Assembly (NCBI RefSeq): GCF_030704535.1
Contig: NC_081820.1
Coordinates: 22,705,001-22,769,000 of the forward strand
DNA from: Vitis vinifera
Taxonomy: Eukaryota; Streptophyta; Magnoliopsida; Vitales; Vitaceae
Reading direction: 5' to 3'
DNA: 64,000 nt
Position numbers and translations under genes: made by a program. A model generated the notes under the pieces. That model ran no database searches. It saw only the letters and a program-made list of their open reading frames with translations, and was not told the origin of the DNA. Below, piece by piece: positions 24,051-35,762 of this stretch; the first letter of the stretch is position 1, and each line of letters starts with the position of its first letter.

Positions 24051-25145
24051 CATTCACTTAGTAAAAATATAAAATATTTAATTACTCAAGTATTGGTTTG
24101 ATTATAATTTCTGTTTTTTATTTTTAAAATAGAAAAAAATGATAACTTTTATAAAGATGTGAAAACTATCACAATCTACATATATTGAAAGAGTGATAAC
24201 ATTAAAATTTATTTACAAAAATTGAAGTATATAAAAAAATTACTATTTCAATTTTCAAAATTTTCAAAAGTGATTTTTAAACTATAAAATAATTTATTTT
24301 TAAAAAATATCTTACTTTTATATGGTATATATTTTAAAAATAAAAAGAATAAAAAGTATACTTGCATTTATATACTAATTTTATATCATTATTAATATTT
24401 ACTCATTTTATTTTAAAATATGTTATTTATATATAATTAAACTATACCTCAACAAGATAAAGAGGAAGAAAATAAAGTTAGTAATCTCACATCAATTATT
24501 GATGGTATTTGTTCTTTGACTGAATAGAAAAAGTCAAAATATTTAATTTTTTTTATTAAGTTAAAAGTAATTGGTTAATATCAATCAATACAAGTAAAGT
24601 AAATTTTTTATCAATAGATTTAATTTAGTCATATTGATCGATATCAAAAGATTACTTTTACTTAAATTAAAAAAGTTCAATATTTTATCTTTATTTTAGA
24701 ATCATTGCAAAAATATGAATGAAATATAAAAAGTTCAATAGCTTTGAAAACGATAGAGGCATCGATGACTATTAATTTTATACATCCGTCAAATTGATGG
24801 ACTAAAATAATATTTTAGTACTTAATTTTTAATTTTATCAAATACCATGTTAGTGGATTAATTTTTAATTTTATCAAATTCCTTGTTACTTTCAAATCAC
24901 AAATAGTTTACAAAATTAATTAATTTTAAATCTAAAAATGAATTGAAGTTTGTATCAACTATGTTTCCTAATTTCAAACCTTAGTGATTTAGGAAACCAA
25001 GTTTGTATCAACTATGTTTCCTATTCATGTCCACTTTCTATTTTCTCTCATGAGCCAATTGGATTACCATCCAAAAAAAGTAAGAAAATAAATAAATTAC
25101 ACAAAAATAGAAATTCTTAGTTTACACCAAATCTATGATTCTATC
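24051..25145. other. AT-rich intergenic DNA upstream of the B3 gene
   Basis: No gene. A 23-bp direct repeat (AGTTTGTATCAACTATGTTT and following) occurs at about 24949 and 25000. The rest is A/T-rich. Confidence 0.5.
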
Positions 25146-25153
25146 TATAAATA
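25146..25153 (+). promoter_or_regulatory. TATA box of the B3 gene
   Basis: TATAAATA about 125 bp upstream of the ATG at 25274, in the sense orientation. A weaker TATATA lies at about 25220. Confidence 0.5.
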
Positions 25154-25273
25154 ACTACTAGGACTCAAATTTAGCTCAAGAAATTTGATGTTACTTTCTA
25201 TTTCTACTCAGATTTCCGCTCTATATATTCTCTAAAATCCAAGGTTTTTCCAGTTTCTGGTTAGAAGAAGAAG

Positions 25274-26041
25274 ATGGTAAAGCTTGAAGATATGGAGGAT
25301 GTGATGATGAAGAAGGACCGCTGGGAGAAGTTTGATGCCCTGGTAGAAGTAGCGTTCGTTGCCGGACGGCAAGAGGAGGACGAAGAACGAGAGAAGAAAA
25401 TGAGAGAAGAGATGGAGAAAGCTGTTGCATTCCTCTCCCTCGCCGCGAAGAAGCGTTGTAAGACCGTGCCGAGACCATATCAGCAGCCGAACATGGAGCC
25501 ACCTCCGGAGATGCCGGAGAGATTCAGAAGGAAGATAATGGAGATGGGGGGAGACAATGTGGCGTTTGTGATCGAGAAGATGCTGTTCGAGACGGACGTG
25601 AGCGCGGGGCACAACCGATTATCGATGCCCATGTGCCAAATCAGGCAGGACTTTGTGACGAAGGAAGAGAGGAGGAGGTTGGACTCGACGGACGCGAACA
25701 TAAATGGAGTGGAGGTGATTCTGGTAGAACCGTCCTTGGAGGACGACGAAGTGATGCTGAAGAAGTGGAAGATGAAGAGGAACTCGATTCTGTATGTGCT
25801 GATAAAGAACTGGAACTCTGTTGTGAAGAGGAATGGACTGGGTGCAGGGGATGTGGTTAGGGTTTGGTCGTTTAGGGTTGGGTCGAAGCTGGGTTTTGCC
25901 CTGGTTAGGGTTGGAGATGAGGAACATGAAGGCAAGAAAGGCAAGTCGACGGGGAAGAAGAAGAAGGATGGTGGGAGTGGAAGTGGGAGTAAAGGGAAAG
26001 AAGTTGAAGACAATGGTGGCAATGAGACTTGGATCCACTAG
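25274..26041 (+). CDS. B3-domain protein (REM / DUF313 type)
   Basis: A single exon of 255 codons. The N-terminal third is acidic and helical. The phrase PPPEMPERFRRKI at about residues 76-88 and a C-terminal B3 fold follow the plant-specific group of At2g31720/At5g24050-like B3 proteins. The B3 signature includes RLSMP (about 115-119), the VEVILVEPSL strand, a KKWKMKRNSILYVL strand and VVRVWSFRV (about 206-214). B3 domains of this type are nuclear and thought to bind DNA, but no target is known. The C-terminal tail (from about residue 226) is a Lys/Gly/Ser run suited to nuclear import. No intron is needed; the frame ends TGGATCCACTAG. A minus-strand fragment of a paralogue lies at 38.7-38.9 kb. 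Confidence 0.85.
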   Translation: MVKLEDMEDVMMKKDRWEKFDALVEVAFVAGRQEEDEEREKKMREEMEKAVAFLSLAAKKRCKTVPRPYQQPNMEPPPEMPERFRRKIMEMGGDNVAFVIEKMLFETDVSAGHNRLSMPMCQIRQDFVTKEERRRLDSTDANINGVEVILVEPSLEDDEVMLKKWKMKRNSILYVLIKNWNSVVKRNGLGAGDVVRVWSFRVGSKLGFALVRVGDEEHEGKKGKSTGKKKKDGGSGSGSKGKEVEDNGGNETWIH

Positions 26042-28129
26042 CCATGCATACGTGATGTGTTCTTAGGGTCATATTTGTAATTTGAGGGGTTTGTTTTTTT
26101 TTTTTTTTGGAAAATTATCTTACATGGTTTTTGGGTCCTGTAAGAGTTAGGTCCTGCAAGGGTTTTTGAGTCCTGTTAAGTGTTAGGTCTTGTAAGGGTT
26201 TATGAGTCATGTTTGGGTTAAGTCACCAAATTTCATTGGGAAAATTTAACTATAAGATAGTTCAAATTTTCTCAAATTTTCTCATTTGTTTGCCTTTTTC
26301 TCCCATAGCTCATAGCCATTTATGATCATAATAATGTATTAATATTGAAACCAATGTGGCACGATGGGGGCACCTCTAACTCTATTATTTTTGTAGTGAA
26401 ACATAGGTATATATGACACATCTTATAATATAAATATATTAAAAATATGATGTATTATGATATGATCAATTTTATTTTTTTATTAATTATTAATGTTGAT
26501 TTTTTATTATTAAAATGTTTTCTTGATAACTTTATTACAAAGTAAAACAATTCAATATTTACGAAATCAATATAATAATAAATATAATGACTTTGTTACT
26601 CTGTGCAACCCCTCAATTCAAACCGATGCTTGTTGTTGCACCATGAAAGATGTTGTAAAGCACGTATGGATAATTGTCTAGACACTTATGAATATTCAAA
26701 TCAAAACTGTGAAAGCCTAGAAAAATACTTGTCTAGACACTTATGGATAATTGTGATACACTCATTGACATTCAGTTAATAGCAAACCAATCATATAAGA
26801 TACTTTTTTTTTGTTTAGTTGTTATATATGTATACTTATGAGTTTTATCATAAGAATCATTGACAGTGAAAATAGACTTAATATATGATGTTAATTCATT
26901 GATATAATGTATTAATATGGGAACCGATGTGGCGTGATGGGCACCTCTAACTTTATTATGTTTGTCACATATGCATTGACCAAATTATATAGAAAACTTA
27001 ATTATAACACATATGCATTAAACTTATAATACAAATATGTTAAAATTAATTAGGACATGACCAAATTTTATTTTTTAATAATTATCGCTATTGATTTTTT
27101 TTTATTAAAATATTTTTTTATAGTTGTTGTTATTAATTAGTAGTATTATTATTATGTTTGACTTTTAAATCCTTTTCGGGACTTGTAAAAATAGATTCCT
27201 TAAGGGGACTTCTAAGCTACATATGACTTAAATTAAAGAGTAAAAAAATGTGAGTACAATTTTATTTTATTTTTTGTATGAATTAAAGAATAAAAAAGTA
27301 GTGGACAAATTTTAATAAAAAATGTGAGTATGATTTTTGTGATATTCTTTAAATTAAAGAATATATAATCTTCTGATTCAACCTCTTGAGGATTCAAATT
27401 TGGCAATTATGTACTTTTGCTTAACTTAATCAAGGGTTGACTAGGCTTGATCTTGACTCTTCCACATCAATAGTTGATTTGTACCAAAATATATACTTAT
27501 AAAAACACTAATGATTGCGCTCTAGACTCGCAACGGGGACAAATCACTATTTATATCTTAGATTAGTGTTAATATCCATTTTGAGAACTAATGCACTATT
27601 TTTTAATAAACAGACAAAGAAAAGGAGAAATGTGAGAATTTGATGCTATTTTGACATATGAAATAAAATAAAGGTACGAATATAACGCATAAAGATGTCC
27701 TAGTATTTATTGAAGTGGAGAAAGTGGAGTAAAGCAAGAACAATCACAAAAGCATATCAAATTGGTTTAAGGAGTATTAAAATTGATTTGAGGTCAAACT
27801 AATAACAAAAGAAATGAAGTAACACAAACCAATGCCCAAAATTAATATTCCCATTTCAAAACCAATTCAGGAGGACAATGAAGATGCATTAGTAGTAATT
27901 CGCATTCAAATTCTGATTTGTAAAGCTTTAAATTAGTTTTGACGATTCCACTTTAAAGAGAAATTGGTTTCACTAGAGCTTCTTGCAAGTTTCCCATTGA
28001 AATTCATATTTGAGACTTTACTTTTGTAATTATGGTTTGTTAGATATTACTTTTGTTAAAGTGGCCAATGAGGTTAAGTGACATGTACTTTTAGGGTTAG
28101 ATTATACATACTTTTCATTAATGGGTTAA
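26042..28129. other. Duplicated AT-rich DNA downstream of the B3 gene
   Basis: It contains a diverged direct repeat of about 215 bp (26325-26540 and 26900-27125; landmarks GCACCTCTAAC and TTATTATGTTTG). Parts of 26220-27700 reappear in inverse orientation at 38050-38720, together with a piece of the B3 coding sequence. A G-rich tract with a repeated GGGTTT(A/T)(T/G)GAGTC phrase follows the B3 stop (26120-26220). No gene seen. Confidence 0.6.
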
Positions 28130-28740
28130 AAGGAGAGTGTAGTTTTATATTTGGATTTTCATGTTCATATGTTGAAGATCTTTTGCTTTATTTTCAATAA
28201 TACCATAGGTTCCTTATTATCTTATGAAATTTGTGTGAAAACTCAACCATGAGAGGCTATGAACCTTTCTTCTAGCAATGTAGCATAAAAGGTGGAGGAT
28301 TGGGACAAAGGGCAATGAGTATAGTAAGGCTACATTGGTAGATTAGGGTTTTGATGTTTATTTTGAGGTAATGAGATCCTTGGTATAGTTTGGATTGGGT
28401 GAAATATAGTAGATGCTTGTTTAAGGTACTACTAATACCTAGACACCGGGTAATTAAGTCTAATCCCAAATATATAAGATGAATAAATAATTTGGATATA
28501 TGGACAAATTTAGGTTTTGTCAGATTTAGAGTCATAGGAAAAGTCTTATCAATCTATAAAAGTCAATTATGTCGATATCAGAGGAGGGTATCCGAATATG
28601 ACACGATGTTCTTTTCTTCTCTAGTTTTTATTAGCCAAAATTTCTATGGAAATAAAGAAATTTATAGTAAAACAAAAAGTATGAATCAAGAAAATGGTGT
28701 CATCCCCAATGACCATGAAAATAAGTTTAAAGTGATTATA
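28130..28740 (+). repeat. Inverted-duplicate arm A
   Basis: This stretch is the reverse complement, with substitutions and small gaps, of 33040-33680. Shared landmarks include the ATGATGTTTATTTTGAGGTAAT-type phrase (28360; inverse at 33400) and AAAGTCAATTATG (28560; inverse at 33175). The two arms flank the SRC2-like gene. Short open frames here are not credible genes. Confidence 0.75.
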
Positions 28741-29692
28741 TTATTTTCATATATCTACCCAATTTCATTTATTTTATTTTTTATTTAAACAATGAAAATC
28801 TTTCAAATATATAAAATATGTAAGTTTTTAATTTTTTTTGGCAAGCCCAACCCACATTGCCACCACCTTAATCATTGTTTTCTAGGGGGAAAAGCCCGTC
28901 TAAACAAGCCCATATCACCACAGTTTGGGCTCTACCTTTTGACCCCATCTCGGATGAGTAATGCATTTAAAGGCCTCCCTATTCGTCGTCCGATGTGGGA
29001 TTGGTGATATTAGTTTAAAGAAAAACAATGAAAGAAAATCCCACCAAGTTTAAGAGATAATATGGGCACCACTCGCCCACACACTTTTTAATGCTAAGCT
29101 TAGCAAACACAAAAAAAATATCATTTTCTAAAAAATTTTATAATATTAAATAAAAACAATGTAATATTTTTAAAAATCAAGTAATTAAATTTTCTCTATT
29201 TTTAATATATTCAAATTTAAATATTATACATATTTTATTTAAATATAATATCACATATTCGATGACTAATTTAACTAGTTAGTTATGAATCAATAATTTT
29301 TTTGATTTAATATTCCGAATTTTATTTTATTTTTTTCTCCTACTATACTCATACAATAAACACACGATCAATTAAATAATTTTTTATACTTTGATATCAT
29401 TTATTTAAACTTTGATTTGAAAATCAATAAATAAATAATAATAAACCTAGAATCTAGAACCTTCCAAATGGAAGACAAAGTGGAGCATGTTGTGGCATTA
29501 TGCTCAATTTTGAGAAGAAATTCTGTAGAAGGCAGTTAGATGCCTAAATTCAACTTAAAGCATCTTTTTATTAATTATTATCATCCCCTCAACCCCCTCT
29601 CCACTCACTTTTACGATTCGCCACCTCCACTCATTTCGGTCTCCCGATTTTTTACTTTCTGTTCATTTTCTTACGTAATATTAAAATTATTC
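28741..29692. other. Intergenic DNA downstream of the SRC2-like gene
   Basis: AT-rich with one G+C-richer piece (28840-29000) ending near GTCCGATGTGGGATTGG, a phrase often seen in plant repeats. No gene or element boundary could be fixed. Confidence 0.45.
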
Positions 29693-29870
29693 TTACACAT
29701 AATATAAATTATTTTCTTTAAAAAAAAAATACAATTTCCAGCGTAAAAATAAAAGCCTTAAAGAAGTCTGTATTACAAACCCGGCCCAAAAAGGGCAGTT
29801 TTCCGGACAAATTATTTGTCCAACACCATTATTGTTCATAGTATTATTCGAGGAAGGAGATGATCCAAAA

Positions 29871-30731
29871 TCAAAAGTCATCACCATCGTAATCTTCCAA
29901 GTCATCACCATCGATCCTATCTTCCACGTCATCAGCAATGTGATCCTCCAAAGCATCCACGCCCTCCGATATTGCCAGCCCACCCAAGACCCCTGCGACT
30001 GCGCCCACTGCCAGTCCCGTCCCCATCCCCATCCCTGACTTCTTCTGCGGCTGCTCCACCACCGTCTGTCCGTATGGCCCCTGCGCGTATGGCCCTTGTC
30101 CGTACGCCGGATCTCCGTATCTTGGCTGAGGCTGCCCATATGCCGGCTGTCTGTAGGGGTCTTGGCCGTAGGGTGGTGCATTGGAGTAGTAAGGATCAGG
30201 TGGGGGTGCGCCGTATGGAGTGGCGTAAGCCGGGGAAGCCGCGTAGCCTGCGCCTCTGGTTCCCGCTGGCGGGGGCACGCCGTAAGGGGGTGAGTAGGCA
30301 GACCCAGGCGCACGGTAGCGCGGATCTCTCACAGAGACCTTGACTTCCACCTTGCCATGAGGGCGGCCAGAGGGGCGGCGGAGCTCGAGAGTGCGGATGG
30401 CCTGGGCGCCGAAGCCGACGTCATCGACGACGTCGCGGAGGAAGAGGCGAGCGGAGCCGACGACCGGCTTGGTGTCGTCTTCGTCATCGGCTTTGAGATG
30501 GACAACGTCGAGGTAGAGTGTGGAGTCTTCGATCCGGGAGGGCACTGGAATGAGTAGAGTCTCGTTCCAGCAAGGAAAGGTGTCGCCGTCGTTGTCGACT
30601 TTGGTGGAGAGCTTGGCCGCAGGATCCACCCAAACCACGACGTATGGCTTCAGAGAGCCGTGACGCCAGTTGACGTTCTTCAGATCTTTGGCGGAGGAGA
30701 TAATCAGCTCTATCTCGTAGCGACCAGCCAT
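29871..30731 (-). CDS. SRC2: SRC2-like C2-domain protein
   Basis: A single exon of 286 codons. The N-terminal C2 domain (about residues 1-135) starts [20 protein letters not shown] and contains [22 protein letters not shown] and LYLDVVH. A Pro/Tyr/Gly-rich linker follows (about 140-240, repeats such as PYGQ and PAYG), then a glycine-zipper hydrophobic segment ([20 protein letters not shown], about 245-264) and an acidic tail. This is the layout of plant SRC2 proteins, cold- and stress-linked membrane-associated C2 proteins that traffic from the ER and affect calcium-dependent ROS signalling. One difference from the related locus is CWNE where the C2-BAHD gene has GWNE. Its promoter and C2 half are repeated at 41.9-42.6 kb. 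Confidence 0.9.
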   Translation of the reverse strand: MAGRYEIELIISSAKDLKNVNWRHGSLKPYVVVWVDPAAKLSTKVDNDGDTFPCWNETLLIPVPSRIEDSTLYLDVVHLKADDEDDTKPVVGSARLFLRDVVDDVGFGAQAIRTLELRRPSGRPHGKVEVKVSVRDPRYRAPGSAYSPPYGVPPPAGTRGAGYAASPAYATPYGAPPPDPYYSNAPPYGQDPYRQPAYGQPQPRYGDPAYGQGPYAQGPYGQTVVEQPQKKSGMGMGTGLAVGAVAGVLGGLAISEGVDALEDHIADDVEDRIDGDDLEDYDGDDF

Positions 30732-30803
30732 GGAAGGGGCAATAAGGGAAAAATAATGGAGAAAATGGTCGGACTGTCGAATGGTTGCTAGTCGTGGGTC
30801 AAG

Positions 30804-30811
30804 TATTTATA
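30804..30811 (-). promoter_or_regulatory. TATA box of the SRC2-like gene
   Basis: TATAAATA on the minus strand about 73 bp upstream of the ATG. It is conserved at the C2-BAHD locus (42423-42430), as is the flanking sequence for about 200 bp. Confidence 0.65.
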
Positions 30812-30959
30812 GGCTTTAATGTCCGCTTGTCCTTCGAAAATCTTGTCCCTTTTACCGTTATACCCTCCTACCCATGTTTGAAAAAAAAAAAAAAAACAAA
30901 TAAGAAACAACTTCTCTGTAAGTCAAAAGACAACATTTTTCTAATTTTAAAATTAAACT

Positions 30960-31430
30960 ATTTTTGAACGTTCGGTGAGAGGGTATTTTGGTAAAAAAAT
31001 ATGACAGAGGAGCTCAACTGGGGAAGGGCATAATAGGGAAAAGACTAACTAGGGAAAGGGTTTGGGCCCCACGGATTGCTTTCTCACTAAGCATCGAGAT
31101 TGTCCTGATGCTCTGTCTTTATGCGCACTCGATGGTTGCGGAATTCTATTGGTGTAACCGGATAATGCCGGTGTCAGATGTCAATTGAGAGGAGATCGGC
31201 GTTGTCCACACGAGGAATATTCTCGCATGACAGAGAAAGGTCTCGTAACGAGATTGGTCCTACGCGGAATAGACACGGCGTCACTTGGGCCGGACCTTGT
31301 CAATTTTGTATCTTTTAGGCCCAAAAAGTGGGCCACCAAGGCAGCCCATGGGCTTGTTGCAAGCCCACTATTGCCATCTTTCATCTACTTCACCAGGAAA
31401 AGTTCTTGATTTCTCTTCCAAGGTGGAACC
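30960..31430. promoter_or_regulatory. Upstream region of the SRC2-like gene, G+C richer
   Basis: A balanced-composition stretch with several GGGCC/GGCCC motifs (31283, 31316, 31328), some of them TGGGC-type as in site II promoter elements. It has short open frames on both strands with no recognisable domain. It may be distal promoter or the remnant of a lost gene. The first part (about 30960-31035) is also present upstream of the C2-BAHD gene. Confidence 0.4.
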
Positions 31431-31500
31431 GTTGAACGTCCATGATTATTTGTCATGATTATAAAGCAATAAAAATTTTAATTTATTTACTTATGATGTT

Positions 31501-33187
31501 TTTATTCAATTTATATGATCATAATGTTATTAAGTCACTTCTTTTGTTATATGTTTCTTAAAATCATTTGAAAATTCAATTTCTAAAGTCTTAAAAATAA
31601 AATCACTAGTCTATGGTCCATGACTACTAAGTTTTTGCATTTTGTATAAAAATTATTGTCAATTTTCTATTTTAAAAACAAAAAGGCATAATCAATTAGA
31701 TGATATCATGTATGTGCCTTCGAATTTTATTCATTTATACTTGAATTTGGTTCGTTCTATATTCTTGAATTTAGAAGTCCCAAAAGATTCTTCCAATATA
31801 TCATTTTCGGTCCAATGGAAGAATTTTATTTTTTATTTGTTCACTTTTAAAAAATCGCATTCCATTCTTACTTGCAATAGAAACCCAAAAGATTCTTCCA
31901 ATATATCATTTCTGGGTCTAATGGAAGAATTTTATTTTTTATTTGTTCACTTTTAAAAAATCGTATTTCATTCTTACTTGCCATAGAAAATATGGGAAAT
32001 TGGTTATGGCCTCAACACGCTATATCTCCCCTAAAAATTTAGTTATTGTTTGGATATATTTCTTGTATTTTATATGTAGAAATACATTTTATATAAAAAG
32101 TATGAACTTACCTTATATCCTTAAAAAATATTTTACAATTAAACTTTGAAAACTAAGAAAGATCAAAGGGAAACTATTTTCTCATGTTAAAATAAAAATA
32201 AAATAACTCCGTTAATTTGAAGATGGTTCATGATCCTTGACAATGACACCATTTTCTTGATTGATACTTTTGGTTTTAATAGAAATTTCTTTATTTTCAT
32301 AGAAATTTTGGTCAATAACAACTAAAAAGAAGATAAGAATAGTGTGTAATATTCAAATATCTTCCTTTGACATCGGCATAATTGACTTTTTATTCAATTT
32401 ATATGATTATAATGTTATTAAGTCACTTCTTTTGTTATATGTTTCTTAAAATTATTTGAAAATTCAATTTCTAAAGTCTTAAAAATAAAATCACTAGTCT
32501 ATGGTCTATGACTACTAAGTTTTTGCATTTCGTATAAAAATTATTATCAATTTTCTATTTTAAAAACAAAAAGACACCATCAATCAAATGATGTCATGTA
32601 TGCGCCTTCGAATTTTAATCATTTATACTTGAATTTGATTTGTTTTATATTCTTGAAGTTGGAAGACCCAAAAGATTCTTCCAATATATCATTTCCGGGT
32701 CTAATGGTAGAATTTTATTTTTTATTTGTTCATTTTTAAAAAATCATATTCCATTCTTACTTGCCATAGAAAATATGGGAAATTGGTTACCGCCTCAACA
32801 CGCTACATCTCCCCTAAAAATTTAGTTATTGTTTGGATATATTTCTTGTATTTTACACGTAGAAATAACTTTTATAATAACTTTGATATAAAAAGTATGA
32901 ATATACCGTATATCCTTAAAAAATATTTTGTAATTAAACTTTGAAAACTAAGAAAGATCAAAGGAAAACTAATTTCTCATGTTAAAATAAAAACAAAATA
33001 ACTCTGTTAATTTGAAGATATTTCATGATTCTTGACGATGACACCATTTTCTTGATTGATACTTTTGGTTTTAATAGAAATTTCTTTATTTTCATAGAAA
33101 TTTTGGTCAATAACAACTAAAGAGAATATAAGAATAGTGTGTAATATTCAAATATCTTCCTCTAACATCGGCATAATTGACTTTTTA
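31501..33187. repeat. Tandem direct duplication (two units of about 0.8-0.9 kb)
   Basis: Unit 1 is 31501-32398 and unit 2 is 32399-33187. Both open with TTTATTCAATTTATATGAT and close with CGGCATAATTGACTTTTTA. Unit 1 has an extra internal direct repeat of about 100 bp (31784-31885 and 31888-31990, landmark CCAAAAGATTCTTCCAATA). A third copy of part of the unit is at 35245-35762 and continues at 37641. The units retain the site hit by the solo LTR in the third copy (ATACT at 32264-32268 and 33059-33063). Confidence 0.85.
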
Positions 33188-33690
33188 TAGATTGACTAAA
33201 GTTAGCTTTAAATCCGATGAAACCTAAATGTGTCCATACATCCAAATTATTTATTCATCTTATAAATTTAGGTTTAGACTTAATTAGAATAGATCAAATC
33301 AAGTTAACTAATGATTAAGTGGTGTCTAGATATTGGTAGTATATTCACAAACATCTATTTTATTTCACCTAATCCAGACTACACCAAGGATCTCATTAAT
33401 TATCTCAAAATAAACATCAAAACCCTAATCTTCCAATCTAGTCTTATTGTACTCATTGCTTCTTCTTGTCCCAATCCTCCACCATCATGCTACACCACCA
33501 TAAGAAAGGTTCATAGCCTCTAATGGCTAAGTTTTAACACAATTTTCATAAGAGAGTAAGAAATCGACGATATTATTGAAAAGAAAGCAAAAAGTCTCCA
33601 ATATATGACCGTGAAAATCCAAATGTAAAACTACCTTCTCCTTTTAATTTAATGATGAAATATATATATAATCTAACCCTAAAAAGACAT
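33040..33690 (-). repeat. Inverted-duplicate arm B
   Basis: Reverse complement of 28130-28740. The first 150 bp overlap the end of the tandem unit above. The small open frame at 33311-33523 is a duplicate of the antisense of arm A and is not a gene. Confidence 0.7.
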
Positions 33691-33964
33691 GTGACCTCAA
33701 GGATGAAAATATTGGTTTTTATAGATATATCGACAACTCAATTTTATAGAGATATAAGAAAATATCGATGAATATTTTGACTCAAAATATCAATAGGACA
33801 AAAATCGATGAAAACTAGTAAACATGTTGAAAAAAACTCTAAAAATGATATAATAAACAATAATAAATATTTTAAAGTTTTTTTATCAAAGAAAATGATA
33901 TTATACAATATAATTTATCATATTTGATAATAATATCGTATATGTCGATAACAAATATGAATTT
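33691..33964. other. AT-rich spacer with ATATCGAT-type motifs
   Basis: Repeated ATATCG/TATCGATG phrases (33727, 33758, 33810, 33945) suggest a decayed MITE, but no ends could be set. Confidence 0.35.
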
Positions 33965-34113
33965 TATAAGTGTACATTTATCATTAAATTACATCAAATA
34001 TTATTCAATAATAATATTATAATATTTTATTATAATATGTTTAATTTTAAATATTTAATATTAAATTTATGATTCATTTAATTCAATTGTATTAAATAAT
34101 ATAAAATAAATGA

Positions 34114-34167
<54 letters not shown>

Positions 34168-34343
34168 TTAATATTTAATTAATATATTAATGATAATTTT
34201 TATATTTTTGGTAATTAATCAAATGAAAAATTTTCATTTAATTATAATTAATTTGTTCTTTAAAATATTCCTTTAATGTTTTGTTTATATGATAACTTTA
34301 TATATATATATATATATACTTGGTGCACTATGTTTAAAAAAGA
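33965..34343 (+). repeat. Direct duplicate Z1, with a long (TA)n microsatellite
   Basis: Direct copy of 37666-38024, from AAGTGTACATTTAT to CTTGGTGCACTATGTTTAAAAAAG. A (TA)n run of about 52 bp (34110-34162) is much longer here than in the other copy (about 16 bp). Confidence 0.85.
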
Positions 34344-34491
34344 CATATATATCATATGATTCAAAAAGGTTAATAGACGAAGCTATCTCTTTCTCTAAAT
34401 TTATAGAAATCCTTTCCAATCAATCTGAATTTGAGATTAGTTTTATTTTTTTCCCAATTTAATTTAATGATTTTCTTGGTGTTAATTCCAG

Positions 34492-34830
34492 GCAAATGCT
34501 GTGAGGGCATATCGTCCTCAGTGGACGTGCAGGAAAAAGGACATATACCCACAGTTCTATGAGGACGCCAAGGTGTACTGCAATGGTGAACTGGTGATGA
34601 CCACTGGTGGGACTCAGAAGGAGTATGTGGTCGATGTCTGGTCTGGAAACCACCCCTTCTACCTCGGGAACCGCTCCGCTCTTCTAGTGGACGCTGATCA
34701 AGTCGAGAAGTTCCGGAAGAAGTTTGGGGAAATATCACAGATTATGGAAATTCCTGTCCTCAAATATGGAGAAATCGTGCTACCACCTAAACGCAAATCT
34801 GGTTCTGGTAAAGGGGGAAAGAAGAAGTAG
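34492..34830 (+). pseudogene. RPL31: Orphan last exon of plastid ribosomal protein bL31c
   Basis: The frame reads ANAVRAYRPQWTCRKKDIYP, continues through YCNGELVMTTGG, EYVVDVWSGNHPFYLG and LLVDADQVEKFRKKFG, and ends in a Lys/Gly tail and TAG. This is the mature part of chloroplast 50S protein L31. A splice acceptor (TTAATTCCAG) lies directly before it at 34491, and a likely 3'UTR follows to about 35040. Plant RPL31 needs an upstream exon with the ATG and the plastid transit peptide. Between 33.0 and 34.49 kb there is only duplicated repeat DNA and no such exon, so this looks like a duplicated 3' fragment. The coding part is uninterrupted, so it is either young or spliced to a leader outside the expected place. 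Confidence 0.7.
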
Positions 34831-35244
34831 TTGCCCAATTTCACGGTAAAAAGAAATAGCCTCTGTTTGGTTGCAAGGAAAAAAATTGGAAGCAAGTTAT
34901 GAATCTTATCTGTTTATTTTCTTACTTTTCTCAGCTTCCAAATAGGGCAATTAGGGTTTTGGTTTTCTGTTTATTGGACAGTGTAATTTGATTACTTGTT
35001 ATAAATTTTTTAAAGTAATCCCTATTTCGTGTTCAGTGGTATGTCTTAATTTTTTTTCTTTTTGATTATTATTAATTTTAATTGTATATTTTATTAAATA
35101 CTTTAAAATGTCCTATAGTCCAAAAGAATAGTTTTGTCTAGAACCATGTTCACTGATTGTGATGCACTAAGTAAATATCAGTCAGCTTACTCTGGGAAAC
35201 CCCATTGAGATTCTGCAGTTCCCAGAACAACAATAATATAAGTA

Positions 35245-35762
35245 AATATCGTTCTATATTCTTGAACTTAGAAGACCCAAAAGATTCTTCCAATATATCA
35301 TTTCCGGGTCCAGTGGAAGAATTTTATTTTTTATTTGTTCACTTTAAAAAAATCGCATTCCATTCTTGCAATAGAAACCCAAAAGATTCTTCCAATATAT
35401 CATTTCCGGGTCCAATGGAAGAATTTTATTTTTTATTTGTTCACTTTTAAAAAATCGTATTCCATTCTTACTTGCCATAAAAAATATGGGAAATTGGTTA
35501 TGGCCTCAACACGCTATATCTCCTCTAAAAATTTAGTTATTGTTTGGATATATTTCTTGTATTTTATATGTAGAAATACATTTTATATAAAAAATATGAA
35601 CTTACCTTATATCCTTAAAAAATATTTTACAATTAAACTTTGAAAACTAAGAAAGATCAAAGGGAAACTATTTTCTCATGTTAAAATAAAAATAAAATAA
35701 CTCTGTTAATTTGAAGATGGTTCATGATCCTTGACAATGACACCATTTTCTTGATTGATACT
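35245..35762 (+). repeat. Third copy of the 0.9-kb unit, left part
   Basis: Direct copy of 31770-32268, including the internal 100-bp duplication. It ends at the solo LTR insertion and resumes at 37641. The frames here (35205-35643) are shadows of the repeat. Confidence 0.8.

Noticed and set aside
25232-26038. Minus-strand open frames across the B3 gene
   Set aside because: They are antisense shadows of the purine-rich B3 coding sequence, giving Ser/Pro/Leu-rich translations without recognisable motifs.
29693-30343. Alternative frames over the SRC2-like linker
   Set aside because: Low-complexity translations (Arg/His/Thr or Pro/Ser-rich) of the repetitive linker; the SRC2 frame explains the sequence.
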